13,341 nt of DNA from Verrucomicrobiota bacterium. Lineage in GTDB: Bacteria; Verrucomicrobiota; Verrucomicrobiae; Chthoniobacterales; UBA10450. The stretch lies in the NCBI GenBank assembly GCA_003219495.1, contig QHOZ01000144.1, positions 1 to 13,341 of the forward strand. Direction: 5' to 3'. Made by a program: the position numbers and the translations under genes. Under the pieces are notes generated by a model. That model worked only from the letters and a program-made list of their open reading frames with translations, was not told where the DNA came from and made no database searches. Positions 7,291 through 13,341 of the stretch are shown piece by piece; position 1 is the first letter of the stretch, and each line of letters begins with the position of its first letter.

Positions 7291-8307
7291 TCAGGTCAGC
7301 GCAGGCGTGCCCCACACGCGCAATCGACTCACGCCGCCGTCCGGATAAATATTCAGACGCACGTGCGTGCAATTGCCGATCTTGGCGAGCTCGCGCTCAA
7401 ACAAGTGCCGTTCGCTTGCTCGCAGTTTCGTTTTTGGAAGAATCTTGCGCCAGCCCGCGCTCTTCAATTCTTCCGCTGAAGCGTTCGGCGCGCTGATTCC
7501 GTCGATCGAGCAAGTGTCAGGGAAATTTCCTTTGAAGTGATTTGTATCGACTTCGATTTTTCGAATCGAACCCGGCGCGCCGAGTTTCAAAATAATCCAA
7601 TCGTGTCCGGGACCGCGCCGGCGTTTCGTTTCCCAACCGTCGCCCATGTTCTTCGCGCGACCGGGCATGATCAAATTGTTCATCGAGCTGAAGAACATGT
7701 CGCTGCAAGCAAGCGGAACTCCGCCGTTTTCGATTGCGGCAAGATCGACAATGTCGCCGGGTTTTATTTTGCTCCAATCCGGAACAACGATTCCGTAAAC
7801 GCGAAAACGCGCCACCCCGCCATCTGGAAAAATATTCAGCCGCACGTGCGTCCAGGTTTTGTCGTTCTTAACTTCAAAAAGATTTTGCGATCCGGGATTC
7901 AACGGAGATCTTTTTAGAATCGATTTCCAAGTGAGTTTGCCAATCGCGGCTTCGGATTTTGGAAAGCTTCCGGACTTCGCGATCGCATCAACCGAAGCGA
8001 ACGGCGGGTGATTGCCAAGGAAATGATTCGTGTCGATGTCGAGCGCGCGAATGATGCCGCGGAGACCGAGTTGAATGACGCACCAATCGTTGCCGGGCTT
8101 GCGACGCCGGCGCGATTCCCAACCGTCCATCCATTTGCCGCGCTCGGTGAATTTATCGGGAATAAAAATTCCGCGACCGGGTTTTAGGAGATTTTCTTTC
8201 TCGGCGAAAAATTCATCGTTTGCGATGAGCGCGATTCCGCCGACGCGCTCCGCCGCAAGATCGACAAGACCAGGCGGCGCGGAAGGTGTTGGATTAGCGG
8301 AGCTCAC
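7291..8307 (-). CDS. alc: Allantoicase
   Basis: Hydrolyses allantoate to S-ureidoglycolate and urea. The 338-residue protein consists of two homologous allantoicase domains, about residues 14-172 and 185-335. Each runs from (I/V)DLAA through DGWE(S/T)(K/R)RRR-PG-DW, D-TNHF-GN and LFE to THVRLNI(F/Y)PDGGV-R-RV-G. That internal duplication is the family hallmark. The GTG at 8307 is the only credible start: an in-frame stop lies seven codons upstream and the DLAAERVGG block begins soon after. It follows the HIU hydrolase stop by 18 bp and precedes allantoinase by 3 bp. Presence of this enzyme commits the pathway to release of urea, yet no urease is visible in the window. Assignment is firm. Confidence 0.95.
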   Translation of the reverse strand: MSSANPTPSAPPGLVDLAAERVGGIALIANDEFFAEKENLLKPGRGIFIPDKFTERGKWMDGWESRRRRKPGNDWCVIQLGLRGIIRALDIDTNHFLGNHPPFASVDAIAKSGSFPKSEAAIGKLTWKSILKRSPLNPGSQNLFEVKNDKTWTHVRLNIFPDGGVARFRVYGIVVPDWSKIKPGDIVDLAAIENGGVPLACSDMFFSSMNNLIMPGRAKNMGDGWETKRRRGPGHDWIILKLGAPGSIRKIEVDTNHFKGNFPDTCSIDGISAPNASAEELKSAGWRKILPKTKLRASERHLFERELAKIGNCTHVRLNIYPDGGVSRLRVWGTPALT

Positions 8308-8325
8308 GCGGCGACCATTTTCATT

Positions 8326-8652
8326 TCAGCTACCGCGATAAGTGCTGTAGCTCCAAGGCGAGACCAGTAACGGCACGTGATATTTTGCGCTCGCGTCGGA
8401 AATGATGAAGCGCACCGGCACGCGGTCGAGAAACTTTTTCTCGCCGAAGTAATTGCCCACAAAAAAAATTAGCTCGTAACTGCCGGCCGCCATCGAGCTT
8501 CCTTCGAGCAACGCCGAATCCGTCCGGCCGTCTTTATTGGTCTGAACAGTTTTCAAGAGTGCTTTCTGGTCCGACGACCAGAGTTCGATCTTCATGCCGG
8601 CGGCCGGTTGACCGCGCATTGTGTCGAGGACGTGAGTTGTGAGAGCGCTCAT
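8326..8652 (-). CDS. hiuH: 5-hydroxyisourate hydrolase (transthyretin-like)
   Basis: Hydrolyses 5-hydroxyisourate, the unstable product of urate oxidase, to OHCU. The 108-residue chain is the usual length for a bacterial cytosolic member and shows no signal peptide. Signature elements are the N-terminal LTTHVLDT with His7, DGRTD with Arg43, YHVPLLVSP with His92, and the C-terminal YRGS tetrapeptide that separates HIU hydrolases from transthyretins. The ATG at 8652 overlaps the uraD stop as ATGA, and an AAAGGA site lies 9 bases upstream. An in-frame extension of 99 residues upstream is only shadow sequence of uraD and carries no family similarity. The order uraD-hiuH places the two consecutive steps after urate oxidase together. 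Confidence 0.95.
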   Translation of the reverse strand: MSALTTHVLDTMRGQPAAGMKIELWSSDQKALLKTVQTNKDGRTDSALLEGSSMAAGSYELIFFVGNYFGEKKFLDRVPVRFIISDASAKYHVPLLVSPWSYSTYRGS

Positions 8653-9143
8653 TCTACTAAATCCTTTAAACGCAAATCGGCGATTTTGAAAATTTCGCGC
8701 AACGCGATTTCGATTTCCTGTTCGCGAGAATTTTGAAGGCGAATCGGAAACGCGTCCAGGATCGCCTGCTTTTTGTTCTGCCGCGCACAAATGACGAACG
8801 GAAAACCGAAACGTTCGCGATAACGCGCATTGTATTCCTGAAAGCGTGCGACTTCTTCCGGCGAAAGATTTCCCAGCCCGGCGCTGGCCTGTTCGGATTT
8901 CGATTCCGCCGTGAGCGTGGCGTGGCCAACCAGATCGGGGTGCGCGCAAATCAATGAAAGTTTTTCGTCATCGCTCGCTTTCATGACCGTTGCGCACAAA
9001 GCCGCGTAAAGCTCCGCGCGATCAGCGAAGGGTCGTTTGTCCGCTGCTCGCGCGACGATCCAAGTCGAATGTTCGAACACCGGCGCCAGCGCGCGGGTAA
9101 ATTCGTCGCGCTCCGCCGCATTCAATTCCTCAACCTTTGCCAT
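8649..9143 (-). CDS. uraD: OHCU decarboxylase
   Basis: Decarboxylates 2-oxo-4-hydroxy-4-carboxy-5-ureidoimidazoline stereospecifically to S-(+)-allantoin, which the downstream allantoinase requires. The 164-residue all-helical protein carries the catalytic HPDL motif (His68), the [11 protein letters not shown] block with Glu84, and [11 protein letters not shown] (111-121), all diagnostic of the family. This is the first gene of the leftward operon. Its ATG lies 37 bp from the divergent urate oxidase start, and the stop overlaps the hiuH start by 4 bp. No strong Shine-Dalgarno precedes the ATG, and a short leader is likely given the small intergenic space. It is a stand-alone protein, not fused to urate oxidase or HIU hydrolase as in some lineages. 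Confidence 0.95.
   Translation of the reverse strand: MAKVEELNAAERDEFTRALAPVFEHSTWIVARAADKRPFADRAELYAALCATVMKASDDEKLSLICAHPDLVGHATLTAESKSEQASAGLGNLSPEEVARFQEYNARYRERFGFPFVICARQNKKQAILDAFPIRLQNSREQEIEIALREIFKIADLRLKDLVE
8662..8667 (-). promoter_or_regulatory. Ribosome binding site for hiuH
   Basis: AAAGGA on the minus strand, 9 bases before the ATG at 8652 and inside the 3' end of uraD. It fixes the short form of HIU hydrolase against the longer in-frame extension. Confidence 0.6.
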
Positions 9144-9165
9144 CGCATTATCGGACTAAATTAAT
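9137..9165 (+). promoter_or_regulatory. Candidate sigma-70-like promoter for urate oxidase operon
   Basis: TTGCCA (9137-9142, five of six to the -35 consensus) is followed after 17 bp by ATTAAT (9160-9165, four of six to the -10 consensus). This predicts a start near 9172 and a leader of roughly nine bases. The -35 overlaps the start of uraD. It is a match by eye only. Confidence 0.3.
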
Positions 9166-9168
9166 TTA
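9157..9168. promoter_or_regulatory. Perfect 12-bp palindrome, candidate operator between divergent operons
   Basis: TAAATTAATTTA reads identically on both strands. It is the AT-rich centre of the only 37 bp separating uraD (leftward) from urate oxidase (rightward). It overlaps the best -10-like hexamers in both directions, so one dimeric regulator could shut both operons. MarR-type urate-responsive regulators (HucR family) are known to bind palindromes in divergent promoters, but no regulator gene is in the window and the half-site does not identify a family. Short AT palindromes can occur by chance. Confidence 0.4.
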
Positions 9169-9194
9169 TCATGGGACGCAATGCCGAAGCTCAA
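9165..9194 (-). promoter_or_regulatory. Candidate sigma-70-like promoter for uraD operon
   Basis: On the minus strand, TTGAGC (9194-9189) is followed after 18 bp by GATAAA (9170-9165). Each matches four of six consensus positions. The predicted start near 9158 leaves about 15 bases before the uraD ATG. The -35 would lie within the first codons of urate oxidase. Weak but well placed. Confidence 0.28.
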
Positions 9195-10032
9195 TTCCCA
9201 TCGTTATGGTAAAGCGCGCGTGCGCGTGGCCAAGATTTTGCGCAGCAAGGATCGACAATCGATCGTCGAGATCGACGTCGCGGCGATGCTCGAGGGCGAT
9301 TTCGAATCGTCCTACACCGCGGCGGCGGGTGACAACACCAAGGTCGTCCCGACGGACACGATCAAGAACACGATCAATATTCTCGCGAAAGAAAAGCTGA
9401 GCGAAGAGATCGAGCCGTTCGCGATCGCATTGGGCGAACACTTCGTGAAGCGTTACCAACAAGTTCGTTCGGCGCGGATCGAGATTAGCGAGCGCGACTG
9501 GCGCCGGATGGACATCGACGGAAAGCCGCATCCGCATTCATTCGCCGCCGGCAGCGATGCGAAAATGTTCACACGTGTTGTCTGCGCGCGCGATTCACAA
9601 ACCGTCGAATCCGGCGTTCGCGATCTGGTGATTCTAAAATCGACCGGCTCCGGATTTGAAAATTATCCGAAGGACGAATTCACAACCTTGCCCGAAACAC
9701 CCGACCGCATTCTGGCAACGTCTTTCAGCGCGACCTGGAGCTACGCGAAAGCCCCGAGCAGTTATCGCGACCGAAATGATAAGATGATGGCCGCAATGCT
9801 AAAGGTTTTTGCGAACAACTACAGTCCATCGGCGCAGACGACCTTATTCGAGATGGGCACGGCCGCGCTCGAAACTTGTTCGGAGATTTCGCGCATCGAG
9901 CTCGCGATGCCGAATAAGCATTATCTTCCGATCGATCTTTCGAAGTTCGGCCGCGAAAATAAAAACGAAGTATTCACGCCAACGGACGAACCGCATGGCC
10001 AAATCGAAGCGGTGGTAACGCGCGATGAATGA
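9181..10032 (+). CDS. uox: Urate oxidase (uricase)
   Basis: Cofactor-free oxidation of urate by O2 to 5-hydroxyisourate and H2O2. The 283 residues form the two tandem tunnelling-fold domains of the family. Active-site residues align almost number for number with Aspergillus flavus uricase: Lys11 in YGKARVRV, Thr58 in VPTDTIKN, Phe159 in GSGFE, Arg176, Gln219 in SPSAQ, Asn245 and His247 in PNKHYLPIDL. There is no signal peptide, so it is cytosolic. The ATG at 9181 is preceded by a weak GGGA; an ATG at 9171 lies in another frame. It is the first gene of the rightward operon and overlaps xdhC by 8 bp. Catalase, which would remove the peroxide, is not visible here. It is unrelated to flavin-type urate hydroxylase (HpxO). 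Confidence 0.96.
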   Translation: MPKLNSHRYGKARVRVAKILRSKDRQSIVEIDVAAMLEGDFESSYTAAAGDNTKVVPTDTIKNTINILAKEKLSEEIEPFAIALGEHFVKRYQQVRSARIEISERDWRRMDIDGKPHPHSFAAGSDAKMFTRVVCARDSQTVESGVRDLVILKSTGSGFENYPKDEFTTLPETPDRILATSFSATWSYAKAPSSYRDRNDKMMAAMLKVFANNYSPSAQTTLFEMGTAALETCSEISRIELAMPNKHYLPIDLSKFGRENKNEVFTPTDEPHGQIEAVVTRDE

Positions 10033-10822
10033 CGCAATTCTCGAAGAATTATTGCGCGCGCGTCAAAGCCGGACACCATGCGCTCTCGCCACAGTTGCGG
10101 CCACGACTGGCTCAGTTCCGCGCCAACCTGGATCGAAAATGCTCGTTTATGCCGACGGCAAAACTTCGGGAACAATCGGCGGCGGAAAATTCGAAGCGCT
10201 CGTGGTCGAAGAGTCAATTAAAAGCATCGCCGCAAAAAAAACGCTTCTGAAAACTTATCCGCTTCGTGAAGACAAGCCGGATTCGTTCGGCGCGATTTGC
10301 GGCGGCGAAGTCACGATCATGATCGAGCCGCAGAACTTGAGTGCCGCGCTTTTTCTCGTTGGCGCCGGTCATTGTTCGCTCGCCATCGCCAAGCTCGCGA
10401 CCGATTGCGGAATGTATGTCACCGTCGTCGAAGATCGCGCCGAGTTGATCGAAAATTTTCCGCCGCCGACCAACCGCGTTGTCGCGAACTCGGCGAAGTT
10501 TATTTCCCAACGCGATTGGAGCGATGACGAAGCGCTCGTTTTGGTGAGTCGAAATTACGAGCTTGATCGCGAGGCGCTCGCAGCTGCGCTCAAGAAGAGC
10601 GGCGCGGGTTATATCGGAATGATCGGCAGTCGCCGCAAAGTGCACCGCGTCTTCGACGCACTGAAGCAAGCCGTCTCCGTCGAGAAATTGAAAGACATCT
10701 ACGCGCCGATCGGGTTGGACATTGGCGCGGATTCGCCGGCGGAGATCGCGGTCAGCGTGATCGGTGAAATTCTGCAAGTCCTGCGCAAACGCAAAGGCGG
10801 CCATCTTCGCAGCGCGTCTTGA
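10025..10822 (+). CDS. xdhC: XdhC-family molybdenum-cofactor maturation factor for xanthine dehydrogenase
   Basis: XdhC proteins bind the Mo cofactor, support its sulfuration and insert it into XDH; they are not part of the final enzyme. The 265 residues contain the N-terminal CoxI/XdhC domain, with TTGSVPRQPGSKMLV (27-41), GTIGGGKFEA and ICGG with Cys92. A C-terminal Rossmann-like domain follows, with FLVGAGHCS (110-118), VTVVEDRAE, GMIGSRRKV and APIGLDIGADSPAEIAVS. Position 55 of GGGKFE is Lys where CoxI-type relatives have Cys; Cys is not universal in XdhC, so this need not be a defect. The ATG overlaps the uox stop by 8 bp, implying coupled translation. It lies on the strand opposite its client XDH, about 6 kb away, and would be co-expressed through the shared divergent control region. 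Confidence 0.9.
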   Translation: MNDAILEELLRARQSRTPCALATVAATTGSVPRQPGSKMLVYADGKTSGTIGGGKFEALVVEESIKSIAAKKTLLKTYPLREDKPDSFGAICGGEVTIMIEPQNLSAALFLVGAGHCSLAIAKLATDCGMYVTVVEDRAELIENFPPPTNRVVANSAKFISQRDWSDDEALVLVSRNYELDREALAAALKKSGAGYIGMIGSRRKVHRVFDALKQAVSVEKLKDIYAPIGLDIGADSPAEIAVSVIGEILQVLRKRKGGHLRSAS

Positions 10823-10825
10823 GCC

Positions 10826-12058
10826 ATGCTAAATCCGAAACGCACAGTCGCGGAATTAAAGGAGTTGCGTTCGCTCACCGGCGACGAGAACGGCGCACAA
10901 CGCGTCGCGTTCACGAAGCCCTGGGCAAAAGCGCGAAAATGGTTGCGATCGAAAGTGGAAGAGACCGGCGCCGAAATTCATAACGATCCGGGCGGAAATT
11001 TTTGGGCAACGCTGCGCGGCAAATCGGAGAAAGCGCTCCTCATTGGCGGCCACATCGATTCCGTGCCGAATGGCGGCTGGCTTGACGGTTGTTTGAACAC
11101 GATGGCTGGTGTCGAAATTTTGCGACGGATCGCTGCGCAATACAAAGGCGAGCCGCCTGTCACAGTTCGGCTGGTAGATTGGTGCGACGAAGAAGGCGCG
11201 CGCTTCGGCAAAAGTCTTTTCGGTTCGTCCGCGTGTTCGGGCAAGATCGACATGGACGAGACGCGCGGACTTAAAGACAAAGATGGCATTCGTTTAGTCG
11301 ACGCGGTGAAGGAACACGGAATCGATTTCGAGAAAGTGAAAGATTCCGGCAAGGAATTGCAAAACGCGGCCGCGTATATCGAATTGCACATTGAGCAAGG
11401 TCCCGTTCTGCTCGATCTCGATCTTCCACTCGGCACAGTCCTTGGAACTTTCGGAGTCGAACGCCACGCAATCACGTTTCGCGGACAAGCCGCGCATTCC
11501 GGCAGCACGCCGATGAACCGTCGGCGCGACGCGTTTCTGGCTGCCGCGCGAATGAGCTCCGAGATTTACGAGATCGCGAAACGCAGCGGCCAGGGAGTTT
11601 GCACGATTGGTTCCTGCACAACGAAACCGGGAATCGTCACCAGCGTCGTCGAAGAATGCCGGATCACGCTCGATCAACGCCATCTCGACGCTAACGCGCT
11701 CCAAAAAATGTTAGTCGAAGCAAAAGCCGCCAGCGAAAAATTCGCCAAGGAAGGAGATGTCGAAGTTTCCTGGGAACGAATTTGGAACATCGAGCCGATC
11801 TTATTTAATAATGAGCTGATCGGAATGGCCGACGCCGCCATCTCCGAATCCGGCGCGAAACAGCATCGTTTGCCGTCCGGTCCGCTTCACGATGCTGCCG
11901 AAGTCTCACGCGCGGGCGTTCCTACGGTAATGATGTTTGTGCAAAGTTTGCACGGCATCAGTCACAATAAGATCGAGGACACGAAGGAAGAGCATCTCGA
12001 GCTCGCGGTTACTGCGTTCGACAAGCTTGCTGACAAGGCGATAGCTTGGATTGGGTAA
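10826..12058 (+). CDS. AllC-like M20-family amidohydrolase (allantoate, ureidoglycolate or N-carbamoyl amino acid amidohydrolase)
   Basis: A 410-residue binuclear-metal amidase of the hydantoinase/carbamoylase group. Metal-site residues are His76 and Asp87 in GGHIDSVPNGGWLDG, Glu123 in CDEEGARFG, His188 in ELHIEQGPVL, and His380 in GISHNKIED. The dimerisation and substrate loop RGQAAHSGSTPMNRRRDAF (219-237) is intact. Family members remove the carbamoyl nitrogen from allantoate (AllC), ureidoglycolate (UAH) or N-carbamoyl amino acids including N-carbamoyl-beta-alanine. Sequence motifs alone do not separate these. An allantoicase already consumes allantoate here and no ureidoglycolate lyase is seen, so ureidoglycolate amidohydrolase is an attractive reading. 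The downstream PreA-like gene keeps a pyrimidine role (beta-ureidopropionase) open. The gene starts 3 bp after the xdhC stop with only a weak ribosome binding site. Confidence 0.85.
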   Translation: MLNPKRTVAELKELRSLTGDENGAQRVAFTKPWAKARKWLRSKVEETGAEIHNDPGGNFWATLRGKSEKALLIGGHIDSVPNGGWLDGCLNTMAGVEILRRIAAQYKGEPPVTVRLVDWCDEEGARFGKSLFGSSACSGKIDMDETRGLKDKDGIRLVDAVKEHGIDFEKVKDSGKELQNAAAYIELHIEQGPVLLDLDLPLGTVLGTFGVERHAITFRGQAAHSGSTPMNRRRDAFLAAARMSSEIYEIAKRSGQGVCTIGSCTTKPGIVTSVVEECRITLDQRHLDANALQKMLVEAKAASEKFAKEGDVEVSWERIWNIEPILFNNELIGMADAAISESGAKQHRLPSGPLHDAAEVSRAGVPTVMMFVQSLHGISHNKIEDTKEEHLELAVTAFDKLADKAIAWIG

Positions 12059-12121
12059 GCAAAAGCCCGACATTTTTGTATCGAATTTCCGCGGCCAGCG
12101 TGCTACAAGACGCGGTTTTGC

Positions 12122-12128
12122 AAAGGAG
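12122..12128 (+). promoter_or_regulatory. Strong ribosome binding site for the preA-like gene
   Basis: AAAGGAG ends 6 bases before the ATG at 12135. It is the best Shine-Dalgarno in the window and rules out the in-frame TTG at 12051, which would add 28 unrelated residues. It lies in the 76-bp gap after the amidohydrolase gene, the longest spacer on this strand, where no convincing promoter or terminator was seen. Confidence 0.75.
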
Positions 12129-12134
12129 TCCGTT

Positions 12135-13274
12135 ATGCCAACACTCGCTACCACTGTTGATGGATTAAAGCTTCCAAACCCATTTGTAATTGGTTCCGGT
12201 CCGCCCGGGACGAATCTCAACGTCATCACGCGCGCCTTTCGCGAAGGTTGGGGCGCGGTCATCGCGAAAACGATCAGTCTCGATTCCTCCAAAGTGATCA
12301 ACGTCACGCCGCGTTATGCGAAACTTCTCGCGGCTGACGGCAAAGATGTTGTCGGTTGGGAAAACATCGAGCTTATCAGCGATCGCAAGTTCGAGATCTG
12401 GATGGACGAATTCAAAAAGTGCAAAGACCAGTATCCGGACGGAATCCTGATCGCGTCGATCATGGAGGAATACAACAAGGATGCATGGAGCGAGATCACC
12501 GAGCGCTGTCAGGACGTCGGCGTCGATGCGTTCGAGCTGAACTTTTCGTGTCCGCACGGTTTGCCCGAACGAAAAATGGGCGCGGCCATGGGCGAGAATC
12601 CGGAGATCGTTGAGGAAGTGGTCGGCTGGGTAATGAAAGCCGCGAAGAAACCGGTCTGGGCAAAGATGACGCCGAACGTCACGCGCATCACCGAACCGAG
12701 TCGCGCGGCATTTCGCGGCGGATGCGAAGGCGTGAGCGCGATCAACACGATCCGCAGCGTGATGAGTGTAAATCTCGACACACTGCGGCCGGAGCCGAGC
12801 GTTGAAGGTTACACCACACCCGGCGGTTATTCGTGCACAGCCGTTCGTCCAATCGCGCTTCGAATGGTCATGGAAATCGCAACTATGATCCGGAGCGAAT
12901 TTCCGGGAAAAAGTTTATCGGCCATCGGCGGAATCGAAACCGGCGGCGACGCCGCGCAATTCATTTTGCTCGGCGGCGACACCGCTCAAGTTTGCACCGG
13001 CGTGATGAAGCACGGTTATGAAATGGTGAAGCGCATGTGCGACGAGCTGCTCGCGTTCATGGAGAAACATAAATTCGAAACGCTCGCCGACTTCAAAGGC
13101 AAGAGTCTCGATTATTTCACGACGCACGCCGAGCTAGTTCGCATGCAAAAGGAGCGCAAAGACAAACAAAAAGCGGCCGCCGAAGAAGCCGCCGCCAAGA
13201 AAATGGTCAAAGCCGACAGCGAATGGAGCGGCGATGATTTTGTGAAGCAATCAGACGCGCTCGCGCGCAACTAA
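12135..13274 (+). CDS. preA: PreA-like FMN oxidoreductase (dihydropyrimidine dehydrogenase / dihydroorotate dehydrogenase fold) without ferredoxin domain
   Basis: A 379-residue FMN-binding TIM barrel matching the catalytic part of PreA, which with PreT reduces uracil and thymine to their dihydro forms using NADH. Motifs are NPFVIGSGPPGT (15-26), AKTISLD with Lys45, ASIMEEY, ELNFSCPHG with Asn136, WAKMTPNVT with Lys177, INTI with Asn204, GGYSCTAVRPIALR (230-243), IGGIETGGDAA and QVCTGVM. Two things are odd. The loop that carries the catalytic Cys671 in mammalian enzyme (ACGQDPE) reads AMGENPE here, with Met152 in its place. The C-terminal domain with two 4Fe-4S clusters, present in E. coli PreA, is absent; the chain ends in a Lys/Ala/Glu-rich tail (338-379). 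No PreT partner is in the window, although one could follow. The substrate is therefore uncertain. The start is fixed by a strong AAAGGAG. Confidence 0.82.
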   Translation: MPTLATTVDGLKLPNPFVIGSGPPGTNLNVITRAFREGWGAVIAKTISLDSSKVINVTPRYAKLLAADGKDVVGWENIELISDRKFEIWMDEFKKCKDQYPDGILIASIMEEYNKDAWSEITERCQDVGVDAFELNFSCPHGLPERKMGAAMGENPEIVEEVVGWVMKAAKKPVWAKMTPNVTRITEPSRAAFRGGCEGVSAINTIRSVMSVNLDTLRPEPSVEGYTTPGGYSCTAVRPIALRMVMEIATMIRSEFPGKSLSAIGGIETGGDAAQFILLGGDTAQVCTGVMKHGYEMVKRMCDELLAFMEKHKFETLADFKGKSLDYFTTHAELVRMQKERKDKQKAAAEEAAAKKMVKADSEWSGDDFVKQSDALARN

Positions 13275-13279
13275 AGGCA

Positions 13280-13307
13280 GTGACAAGTGACCTGTGACCA
13301 GTGACAA
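13280..13307 (+). repeat. Heptamer tandem repeat GTGACNN, four units
   Basis: GTGAC recurs at exact 7-bp steps at 13280, 13287, 13294 and 13301, with variable last two bases (AA, CT, CA, AA). A degenerate fifth GTAAG follows. An inverted copy, GTCAC, lies at 13336-13340 at the window edge. It starts 5 bp after the preA stop, in noncoding DNA. It resembles the short tandem heptamers dispersed between genes in some bacteria. Whether the array continues or pairs with the inverted copy cannot be seen. The 67 bp after preA contain no other recognisable element. Confidence 0.7.
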
Positions 13308-13341
13308 GTAAGAAAACCGCTACCTCCGCAAACATGTCACA

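Noticed and set aside
8653..8949. 99-residue N-terminal extension of HIU hydrolase
   Set aside because: It overlaps conserved uraD sequence in another frame; the 108-residue form starts at the usual family position with an AAAGGA site and an ATGA overlap.
10187..10195. Loss of Cys in the XdhC GGGKFE motif as a disabling mutation
   Set aside because: Characterised XdhC proteins do not all carry Cys at this position, and the rest of both domains is intact.
12051..12134. 28-residue extension of the PreA-like protein from a TTG, or a promoter in this gap
   Set aside because: The strong AAAGGAG directly before ATG 12135 and the normal family start argue against the extension. TTGTAT and TACAAG are 22 bp apart, too far for a sigma-70 promoter.

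Overview
This window is a compact purine-catabolism island. The genes are bacterial in style: start/stop overlaps, GTG and TTG starts, and almost no intergenic DNA. Base composition is moderately GC-rich. The lineage cannot be fixed from sequence alone. A single-chain xanthine dehydrogenase, a ferredoxin-less PreA-like protein and a GTGACNN heptamer repeat at the right edge would fit a soil Verrucomicrobiota (Chthoniobacterales-like) or Acidobacteriota genome, but that is a low-confidence guess.

Layout. The left edge holds the C-terminal half of a sirtuin (2-424, +) followed by guanine deaminase (436-915, +). Facing them, and ending 1 bp from guaD, is a long leftward operon that starts at 9143. 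In transcription order it encodes OHCU decarboxylase, 5-hydroxyisourate hydrolase, allantoicase, allantoinase, an unassigned CitE/HpcH-like (beta/alpha)8-barrel protein, and a single-chain xanthine dehydrogenase (XDH) whose frame is broken near 3860. A 37-bp divergent control region (9144-9180) with a perfect 12-bp palindrome separates it from a rightward operon of urate oxidase, XdhC, an AllC-like amidohydrolase and a PreA-like FMN protein. There is no gene-free stretch over 300 bp, no RNA gene, no CRISPR and no mobile element. No transporter or transcription factor is visible.

How the genes work together. Guanine goes to xanthine (GuaD), then to urate (XDH, with Mo-cofactor maturation by XdhC), 5-hydroxyisourate (urate oxidase), OHCU (HIU hydrolase), S-allantoin (OHCU decarboxylase), allantoate (allantoinase), and ureidoglycolate plus urea (allantoicase). 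No recognisable AllA-type ureidoglycolate lyase is present. The AllC-like amidohydrolase is the obvious candidate to take ureidoglycolate to glyoxylate, and the CitE-like protein is a candidate for using that C2 product. These two last steps, and the role of the PreA-like protein, are where new biochemistry may lie.

The main anomalies are: (1) the XDH gene has lost roughly 25-30 codons plus the reading frame at a short microhomology; (2) the PreA-like protein has Met152 where mammalian dihydropyrimidine dehydrogenase has its catalytic Cys, and has a charged tail instead of the Fe-S domain; (3) the CitE-like protein is translationally coupled on both sides inside the purine operon.
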